DNA of 64,000 bases from Clarkia xantiana subsp. parviflora (Eukaryota; Streptophyta; Magnoliopsida; Myrtales; Onagraceae). The notes under the pieces are model-generated. The model worked only from the letters and a program-made list of their open reading frames with translations, was not told the origin of the DNA and did not search any database. The DNA lies in NCBI GenBank assembly GCA_036873135.1, contig JAPTYO010000009.1:42238756-42302755 (forward strand), in the 5' to 3' direction. Both the position numbers and the translations under genes were made by a program. This document shows, piece by piece, positions 56,819-64,000 of the stretch (its first letter is position 1; the number at the start of each line of letters is the position of its first letter).

Positions 56819-56827
56819 TATAAAATA
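56819..56827 (+). promoter_or_regulatory. TATA box of the MIR167 gene
   Basis: CTATAAAAT lies about 110 bp before the hairpin. With a start some 30 bp downstream the hairpin would begin about 80 nt into the transcript, a usual distance for plant microRNA genes. Confidence 0.65.
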
Positions 56828-56930
56828 CCCTTATCTTCAACCACTGGTTTAATTCTCCCTTCATCTGATCTAAGTAGCAGCAACAACGTACATACTGTGT
56901 GAGACATGTATGTGTTTGTGATGAAAGAAA

Positions 56931-57047
56931 GGCATGCAGCAGCATCAGTTCAAGCTGCCAGCATGATCTCAACCTCTTTGTCCTTCCTTCACAAGGAATT
57001 AGCTTAAGATCATATGGCAGCTTCACCTGTTGCTGCTATAGCATGAC
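56931..57047 (+). ncRNA. MIR167: MIR167 microRNA precursor hairpin
   Basis: The 5' arm holds TCAAGCTGCCAGCATGATCT plus C (56950-56970), matching miR167 except for C in place of G at position 2. The 3' arm has the star sequence (57007-57027; AGATCATATGGCAGCTTCAC plus C) pairing with it with one bulge. The stem extends outward by GCAGCAG/CTGCTGC-type pairing (about 56933-56945 with 57031-57047). The mature strand on the 5' arm fixes the plus orientation. In plants miR167 guides cleavage of ARF6 and ARF8 transcripts in the auxin response. Whether this locus is expressed cannot be seen here. Confidence 0.93.
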
Positions 57048-58255
57048 AAACCCTAATTACACCAACTACTTATTCACTAAACCCTAATTTCCATGCCGGA
57101 ATCAATTTTAGGGTTTCAGTTCATGCAAAAAGGTAAAATTTCTCTCTAATTCGTACGATTACTAAATCTATGTATTGTCAGCGCCGCTTTCTTCTTTAAT
57201 TAGATGGATTATTATATATAGCTAGGGTTTTAACGCTTCTCAACTTTTCTGTGAAGTTTCCCTCTCTAATTGTGGTCGTATTACACTCTTTTTCTTTCCT
57301 TGCAAGTAATGAATTTTATTTATTTATTTGTGAAACATGTTTACATCTGGAGATGTAAAAGAGGTATCTTTTTTTATCTCAACTTATTAGGTCTTTGTAT
57401 TTTTTTTTTTTGCCCAAAATTAGGTCTTTGTAATGGGTCTTCTTTATATAGATTGAAATGAGACAAGTTAATAATTATATATGCAAGCAAGAATTAAGCT
57501 AAATCTTAACACTGTTTAAAAAAATGTATTTAAAAAAATGTGTTAATTTTCCTCCATTTTCTGTGTGGTATTGATGCTTAATTTTTCAGTGGGTATCCAC
57601 TCTCTGGCTGTGTAAAAAAAACACCTGCATAATTATGTCTTAATTAACTGTAATCAGGCTAATTAAGAAGTTGCTTCTTTGTTGTGTGATTATGTAAATT
57701 ATGCAGCTTGGTTTCCTGGGTATCTCGGAATCATTCACAACGAAGCGTAGGGATATATGCATCTTATCTGCAAGTATAGATTAGACACAGATACAGGGTG
57801 TTAAACTAGCTAGTTTCTGCAGATATATGTTGTTAAGAAGTTGATCGATGAAAAAGCTTAATAAGCTTGTGCCATCTTGATTGATTAATTAATTATTTTT
57901 TTTATTAATTAATTATTTGATGAGTTAATTTTCTCTCAATGTTGCTGAAATAATTTTAAGTTGGCTTCCCTGCTGCAGATTAAATAAATACGCAGCTACT
58001 TGCATTGGGTGCTGACTCTAAGCTACGCGCGGAGCGACATGCTAAATTATGTACATTTACATATATGTCGCGGGTGTTTTGATACGTATATATAAAAAAT
58101 ATACTTTTATGTGATAAAATTATAAACAATGTTGATAATGCATCTTATGCCAATCATAAATCTCTTCTCAATCAGTTGAGAACAAATACCAGACAGATTA
58201 AGGTAAGAAGTTATTCGATAAAGATGATAAATTGGTGATTTCAGCTCCATGATAT
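57048..58255 (+). other. Downstream region of MIR167
   Basis: AT-rich, no protein frame. Possible primary-transcript splice sites are AAAAGGTAAAATTTC near 57130 (donor) and AAATTATGCAG near 57697-57707 (acceptor). The remainder holds TA- and TTAATTAA-rich DNA up to the G3 LTR. No terminator can be assigned. Confidence 0.45.
57386..57432 (-). mobile_element. Second tiny poly(A) retroposition footprint
   Basis: The 14-bp perfect repeat ATTAGGTCTTTGTA (57386-57399 and 57419-57432) flanks TTTTTTTTTTTTGCCCAAA minus shared bases. On the minus strand the insert is TTTGGGC followed by about 12 A, almost the same as the insert at 53545. Confidence 0.72.
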
Positions 58256-59016
58256 TGTTGGATCACGGGCGAAGCTCCGTTACGTCCTTGACGGAAAGTT
58301 TGGACTCCTGGGCTCCGCGTAATCCTGCAAAAGGGGATGACCTGGGTGGTGACCCAGAATCCCTCTCCGATGCTTAAATGAGTATGGTGATCAATGGGTG
58401 GTAAGCAAAAAAGTCTAAGTTCGTCTTAGATAGTCGTTTTCTGAGGTAACCTCCTCCTTTATATAGGAGGGGAAGTTACTCAGTTACCTGTTACTGCGCC
58501 TGGCAGTTTTGCCCATGATTCCGTGTATCTCGCCACGATTCTGTATATCTCGGTTGGGATTCCATATATCTCGCCCCACGCTCCGCGTATCTTACCCGTA
58601 CTCCGCGTATCTCGGGCACGCCCTGCGTATCTCGGGGGAGATTATCTGTATTCTAACCGTCTTCCCACTACTCTTATCTAGTAGGCGGGTTTCTCGGTCT
58701 TATCCTCTGATCACAAGTCTCGACTCCTGTCAGGGACTCCAGAGTTGTCTCATTCTAGATCACCACCCAGGACCTTCAGTCTCTACGGGACAGGTCCAGC
58801 CTCTGCGGGGCTTTATTATCGGGGCCTTTACTAAGGCATATCGGGGCCTGCTCAGAGGCTTCTCATCGGGAGCATTCAGCTCATACATCGGGACCGCTAA
58901 AGTCGGGACCCTTCGTGTTGGGCCTCTGGGCCTTCAAGGCTTTCCTCGAGGCCCACTGGACCTACTCGCCGTCCATTGGCTGTTAACGGGGCTAACGATT
59001 ACATCGGAACCCATCA
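58256..59016 (-). repeat. 3' LTR of gypsy G3
   Basis: 761 bp, TGTTGGATC to CCCATCA (plus strand), with a minus-strand TATA box at 58458-58465 and degenerate copies of the TATCTCG-CCACGC unit (about 58523-58640) also found in the G1 LTR. Confidence 0.92.
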
Positions 59017-59030
59017 TTTTCCCCCAAGAC
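59017..59030 (-). other. Polypurine tract of G3
   Basis: The minus strand reads GTCTTGGGGGAAAA directly before the 3' LTR. Confidence 0.88.
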
Positions 59031-59462
59031 ATGGGGGACTTTTAGTTCGTCATGTCTTCCAGTCCAGATCTTTTAACCTCATTGTCGAAGGTTTTCGTTT
59101 TCATGCCTTCCGATACCACCGTCGGAGGCCTTTGTCTTCGTACCTCCCGATACCACCGTCGGGGGTTTTTGCCTTGCGTGTGATCGTTGCGTAACAGAGT
59201 CTCTTACTCATGATTACCTTGGGCCCACCAGGCCCCATGGGCAGTTGCCAAATCCAAGGAGACTTCTCGGTTACTGTAGTATTAAATGCCTAGGGATAAG
59301 GAAACGACGCTCACATCAGCGTGACTGTCGCTTTCTGAAAAAAAAAAAACACTCATTACGTCACCATCGTCTTTTCTGTATTGTCCCTCAGTCTTCGACG
59401 GTCGAGATTGAATTGTTTCGTCTTCAACGGTCCAGATTAAGTCCGTCCAGTCTGTCATTTTG

Positions 59463-59472
59463 CTTATAAAAG
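59463..59472 (+). promoter_or_regulatory. TATA box of the G3 accessory gene
   Basis: CTTATAAAAG about 125 bp before the ATG at 59592, equivalent to 16790-16781 in G2. The stretch 59031-59462 upstream is non-coding promoter DNA containing repeated CCGATACCACCGTCGG (59120-59165). Confidence 0.75.
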
Positions 59473-59591
59473 CTAAGACCTGGGCAATATTCTTCTTCAC
59501 CGTCTCCATTTTCGGAAGTGCCTCCGTTTTTGGACATGAAGTTTTCTTCTCCCCATGTCTTTTGCTCCTCAAGTGATTCAAGACTTTACCA

Positions 59592-59998
59592 TGTCTGGTA
59601 AGGTTTCCTTCTCCATCGTTTGCTTGCCTCTTTATTTAGCTTAATTGTATTTTTCCGAATGAGCTTAACATTCCTTTCAACGGCTAATTTCAGATGGTGG
59701 ATCTGGTTTCGAGGGTAGGAAGCCTTTCAACTTCGACTATGTTCTGAACGAGATTTTCAACACTGCTTATGATGCCGCTCTCCGGGAAGGATGTATCCTT
59801 TCCACCAAAGAGGCCGATGCTCAAGGCCGGAAATGCATACCACAAGTTCAGAGTGAAGAGGAGCTACTTCTTCATCGGAAACTCCTCGATCCCATGATTC
59901 TAACAGCCATTCCTCCAACGGCTGACCCTGTGGAGCCTTCTGCCACCAACTCCGTGGACCCAACTCCTGCTGACACCGCCAATAAGGACCAAGCTTAA
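59592..59998 (+). CDS. Opposite-strand accessory gene of G3, short spliced form
   Basis: Exon 1 is ATGTCTG (59592-59598). The intron 59599-59693 begins GTAAGG and ends ATTTCAG. Exon 2, 59694-59998, stays open to TAA (59996-59998), giving 103 residues. The start MSDGGSGFEGRKPFNFDY matches the G2 gene (DGESSSGGRKPFKFDY) and the end PVEPSATNSVDPTPADTANK matches G1 and G2. The middle, including the conserved domain and coiled coil, is deleted without breaking the frame. It runs opposite to pol and ends about 950 bp from the integrase stop. Whether the short protein does anything is unknown; the intact frame may be chance after an in-frame deletion. Confidence 0.72.
59599..59693 (+). other. Intron of the G3 accessory gene
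   Basis: 95 bp, GT...AG, with a T-rich stretch before TTTCAG; same position and phase as 16628-16509 in G2. Confidence 0.85.
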
Positions 59999-60169
59999 TA
60001 CCTACATCTTTTAGTCCTTGTTGCCTTTCTCCTTTGTTTCTTGTTTATCCTGTGTATCGGACCCCTTTTTGGCCTTCGAGCCTTTATCTAAGGAATCTCT
60101 TTCCATCTGTTTTGATTTCGATGATCATTTGCACTTTATCTAAAGCGGCTTACAATTCGTTACTCAGAA

Positions 60170-60830
60170 CGTTCCAATGCGCCATTAAAATGACTTCATA
60201 CGTCCTTCCGACGTTTTACTCGCGACTTTACCATTTAAGGCTTCTTATCAAATCGGGACTTTACCTCTTAAGGTTTCTCGTCCAATCAGGACTTTACCAC
60301 TTAAGGCTTCTCGTCCAAAACCAGGACTTCACCACTTAAGGCTCCTTGTCCAAAATCGGGACTTCACCACTTAAGGTTTCTCGTCCAAAATCGGGACTTC
60401 ACCACTTAAGGTTTCTCGTCCAAAATCGGGACTTCACCACTTAAGGTTTCTCGTCCATGCCTTTTAAGGCCATTTTCATACCCCTTAGGGCTTTCATTGC
60501 GTCTCTACCGGACGACTTAATCGTACCCTTTAAGGCTTTTTGCCGCATCATATAGACGACTTACGCGGACCTGTTAAGGCTTTTTCATACCCGTTAAGGA
60601 TTTTGGCCGCATCATATAGACGATTTATGCGGACCCATCAGGGCCTTTTCATACCTAGGCTTTTGGTTGCATCATATAGACGACTTACATGTACCCCGTA
60701 GGGCTTTTGTCCGTACCTGTTAAGGCTTTTGGCCGCATCATATAGACGACTTACGCATCCCCCGCGGGGCTTTCATCGTACCTCGGAAGGCTTTTGTCGC
60801 GTCACTCAGGACGTCTTACTAACAGTTAGA
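60170..60830. repeat. CTTAAGG tandem array of G3
   Basis: First part (about 60215-60465): units of about 32 bp such as CACTTAAGGTTTCTCGTCCA plus AAATCGGGACTTCAC. Second part (about 60520-60800): longer units with GCATCATATAGACGACTTAC and TTAAGGCTTTT. Located between the convergent accessory gene and integrase, as in G1 and G2. The stretch 59999-60169 before it is non-coding. Confidence 0.9.
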
Positions 60831-60946
60831 ATAAATTTGAAAGCAATTTGATCGGAAGGCAATTTCTTTTATTCATAAATAACTCAAAATAGGCTTACAT
60901 CGGATCTTATTGATAGACAATTTGCGCCCTTCACGGCGGCTTAATA

Positions 60947-63166
60947 TCAAACATGATACTTCTTCAAGTGTTCGCCACTGAAGGAATGCTTCAACGTCTT
61001 GCCATCGAGATCCTCTAACTTGTATGCATTGGGCACTGGCATCCCTACAATCTTGTAAGGTCCTTCCCATTTTGGTGACAGCTTGTTGATCCGATCTTGA
61101 TGAACAAACTCATTCCTCCGCCAGACAAGTTCTCCCACGAAGAATTGTCGGGACCTGACACGCCGATTATAATATCGGGCTGTTGCCAGACGCATTCGGG
61201 CCTGGACTTCATCAGCCTTCCACCTCTTCTCCTCGAGTAGGTCTAAGTCCAGACGTCTCATTTCCTCATTTGTCAGAGGCTCGTAATATTTCGCGCGGTG
61301 GGACGCCACCGCTATCTCCACGGGAGCGACTGCCTCCGTGCCATAAACCAGGCCAAACGGAGTTTCTCCTGTTGATTGCTTGGGTGTTGTTCTCACAACC
61401 CATAGCACATTCTCGAGCTCATCCAGCCAATGGCCCTGCAAGGCATAGACTCTCTTCTTCAAGCCATCCATCACGATCTTGTTGGCTGACTCTACCTGGC
61501 CATTGGTCTGAGCGTGGCGAACTGAAGCACTCCGATGCTCAATGTTTAGTTCTTCCAGGTACTCCTTCAACTGAGCCCCATTGAACGGAGGGCCGTTGTC
61601 GCTGATCAACACTCGCGGGACCCCGTACCGGGATATGATCTGAGTCTGAAGGAATTTGAGGACCTGCTGCCCCGTCGTTCTAGCCAATGCTTTAGCCTCT
61701 ATCCACTTTGAGAAGTAGTCGATAGCCACGAGTAAGTACTTGCACTGACCTCTCGCTTGGGGAAGTGGTCCCACCAAGTCAATTCCCCATTGCGCGAAGG
61801 GCCATGCACTCCTGATGGGCATTAAGTCCGCGGCGGGAGTCACGATATTTGGCGCGTACCTCTGGCATGCATCACAGGATCGGACCATCGCGGTCGCTTC
61901 TTTGTTCATCGAGGGCCAATAGTAGCCTAGGTTCAATGCCTTCCTTACCAGAGATCGGGCTCCTTCATGGCAGGCCGCGAATCCTTCATGTAGCTCCCTC
62001 AGGATCCGATTTGTGTCAGGCTCTGCTACGCATTTTAGAAAAGGCTTTACGTACCCTTTTTTGTACAACTGGTTCTCCACCATTGCATAGTTGTCCGCAA
62101 TCCGCCGCAACCTGACAGCTGCCACTTTGTCATCGGGGAGTACCCCCGTAGTCAGGTACGTGACCATCGGGGTCATCCAAGTGGACTTCTCTTCTTCCTC
62201 CGATCCTGTCTCAATAGCACAGATCTCTGCCGGATCGATGTTTGAGATAATCACCTTCTCTAGGAAATGCACCTTCCGATTTTCCTCGGGGGCCACTCCC
62301 AGGGCAAACTTACTCAAGGCATCTGCTTCCGCGTTCTCTTCCCTCGGGATCGCCTCGATATCAAAGCTTTTGAAGCTTCCCTTCAAAGTCTGCACCTCGT
62401 GCAAATATTTCTTCATTGTCGGGTTCTTAGCTTCATAGTTCCCCTGGACTTGATTTACAACCAAGCCAGCATCCCATTTCACCTTTAAATGGTCGACCCC
62501 CGTACCCTTGGCAATCTTAAGGCCTGTGATGAGAGCCTCATACTCCGCTTCGTTGTTGGTGGCTTTGAATGTTAACGCCAAGGCATATCGTAGGGGCTCG
62601 CCTCCGCCGGGCGGTATCAATATGAATCCTGCCCCCGAGCCTTCTACACTCGATGAACCATCAGTGTACATCTCCCAAGTATTCTCCTCATTTGGCTGTT
62701 CTGGCTGCTGTTCTGTTGTCGGGACTTCCTCCATGGTTGCCCCCTCTGCGGGACCCGTTACTTCCAGATCGGGTGCCGTAGACTCAGCTATAAAATCTGC
62801 CAATGCCTTGCCCTTAATAGCGGTTCTCGGAGCAAAATGAATGCGGAATTCCGTCAGCTCGATGGCCCATTTTACCAATCTCCCCGACGCCTCCGGTCGG
62901 TTCAAAAAGTGTTTCAGGGGCTGATTAGTCAGTACCGTGACTTCATGGGAATGGAAGTAAGGTCGCAGTTTTCGAGCGACAATAATCAACGCGAAGAGAT
63001 ACTTCTCAATAGCGGGATAGTTTATTTCAGACTTGGCAAACGCCTTGCTTACATAATAGATAGGCACTTGGTTTCCCTTGACAATTTTAATCAAAACAGA
63101 ACTAACAGCCACATCAGAAACAGCCAAATAGAGATAGAGCGGCTCGCCTGGAACTGGTTTCGCCAA
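60947..63166 (-). pseudogene. G3 RNase H, archaeal RNase H and integrase (739-codon open frame)
   Basis: One unbroken frame. Residues about 1-130: first RNase H (YYVSKAFAKSEINYPAIEKY), lacking the usual Asp at LYLYLAVSD and VLTNQPL. About 165-300: archaeal-type RNase H with D-E-D-D (MYTDGSS, NNEAEYEAL, KWDAGL, EADALSK). About 395-450: zinc region (HEGFAACHEGARS, CDACQRYAPN). About 470-600: integrase core (WGIDLVGPLP, ISDNGPPFN, NGQVESANK) with all three acidic residues. Then LVWRRNEF and the end GPYKIVGMPVPNAYK...LKKYHV. A single TAG upstream (about 63199-63201, replacing Gln) separates it from reverse transcriptase. Integrase itself could be functional if expressed. Confidence 0.95.
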
Positions 63167-64000
63167 CGGCGGAAGGGTACGGAGGTGCTGCTTGAGTGCC
63201 TAGAACGCCTCCTCGCACTTGTCGGTCCATTCGAACTTCTTGTTGGCCCTCAGTACATCAAAAAATGGAATAGCTCGATCACTCGCCTTGGACAGGAAGC
63301 GGTTCATCGCGGCCAACCGGCCGTTCAGCACCTGGACCTCCCGATGAGTCCTCGGGGACTGCATCTCCTCGATTGCTCGCAGCTTCTCAGGGTTCACCTC
63401 GATTCCTCTCTGGCTCACCATGAACCCTAGGAACTTCCCCGAGTTCACCCCGAAAGCACATTTGTCGGGGTTCAGCCGAACCTGATGGAACTTTATCCGC
63501 TCAAATGCCGCCGCCAAATTCTGGACATGGTCTCCTGCCTGTCGGGACTTCACCAGCAAGTCGTCCACATATGCCTCCATGGTTTTCCCCAGCATGTCCC
63601 CGAACAACTTGTTCACCATCCGCTGGTAAGTTGCTCCGGCATTGATCAATCCGAAGGGCATCACGTCGTAGTGGTAGACGTCGCTGTCGGCGTAAAAAGC
63701 TGTGTGGGAGGGCATCCTCCTTCGCCATCTTGATCTGGTTGTACTCGGAATAGGCATCCATGAAGCTCAACAGCTCATGTCCCGATGTGGCATCCACCAG
63801 ATGGTCAATCCTCGGAAGCGGGTAGCAGTCCTTCGGGCAGGCTTTGTTCAAGTCGCGGAAGTCGACACACATCCGCCACTTTCCGTTACTCTTTCGCACC
63901 AGCACTGGGTTAGCCACCCAAGTCTGGAATCGGAGCTCCTTGATGAATCCAGCATCGAGCAGTCTGCCCACCTCCTGCTGGATCGCGATCCTCTTGTCCG
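63167..64000 (-). pseudogene. G3 reverse transcriptase (partial at window edge)
   Basis: 63971-63715 carries LLDAGFIKELRFQTWVANPV, KWRMCVDFRDLNKACPKDCY and SFMDAYSEYNQIKM. One extra base near 63713 (in GTGGGAGGGCATCC) shifts the frame. 63757-63200 continues with MPFGLINAGATYQRM, the catalytic YVDDLLVKSR, GFMVSQRGIEVNPEK and LNGRLAAMNRFLSKA. The TAG near 63200 follows CEEAF. Only these two lesions are visible in the part shown; the gene continues beyond 64000. Confidence 0.93.

Larger units (their letters stand above)
58256..64000 (-). mobile_element. Ty3/gypsy element G3 (Tat type), cut by the window edge
   Basis: Minus-strand element: 3' LTR 59016-58256, PPT, opposite-strand accessory gene (59592-59998), tandem array, then integrase, RNase H domains and reverse transcriptase up to the right edge. 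Gag, PBS and 5' LTR lie beyond 64000. GATAT (58251-58255) is the left target sequence. Pol is better preserved than in G1 and G2. Confidence 0.94.

Overview
The window is nuclear DNA of a flowering plant, probably a eudicot. It holds Ty1/copia elements primed by initiator tRNA-Met, Ty3/gypsy elements of the dual-RNase H Tat type, and a MIR167 microRNA hairpin. I found no convincing host protein-coding gene. Almost everything from about 184 to 53121, and from 58256 to the right edge, is retrotransposon; an AT-rich single-copy-looking island lies between.

The left 53 kb is a stack of insertions that can be unpicked because four insertions still carry perfect 5-bp target-site duplications. Outer copia O (minus strand, 338-1161 plus 19938-22483) was split inside its reverse transcriptase by copia A (1162-19937, TSD ATCTC). 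A was split in turn by gypsy G2 (7046-17705, plus strand, TSD CTATC). Right of O lies X (22484-24121, 32543-36478, 42275-45392), a large element with a gypsy-like LTR start, minisatellites and a broken accessory ORF but no pol. X was invaded by gypsy G1 (24122-32542, minus, TSD GTGAA) and copia B (36479-42274, plus, TSD ATCAC). Then come a copia tail plus LTR (E, 45393-46133), a nearly readable copia C (46134-51243, plus) and a minus-strand copia leader, PBS and 5' LTR (D, 51244-53121). D may be the missing 5' end of O.

The three gypsy elements (G1, G2 and the window-truncated G3 from 58256) share one plan: LTR, PBS, gag, protease, reverse transcriptase, a degenerate RNase H, a second archaeal-type RNase H, integrase, a tandem array built on a CTTAAGG core, then a convergent gene on the opposite strand, the polypurine tract and the LTR. 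The opposite-strand gene is the most interesting system here. In G2 and G3 it has its own TATA box, the same 7-nt first exon and an intron at the same codon phase. G3 keeps a short but fully open spliced version.

The island at 53122-58255 carries a MIR167 precursor (56931-57047) with a TATA box just upstream, two tiny poly(A) insertions with target duplications, and a possible non-autonomous DNA transposon. Other notable items are an organelle-type tRNA-Phe 5' half embedded antisense in copia C, and a copia subfamily (A and B) in which a gag-like ORF and about 1.2 kb of non-coding DNA stand where protease and integrase should be.
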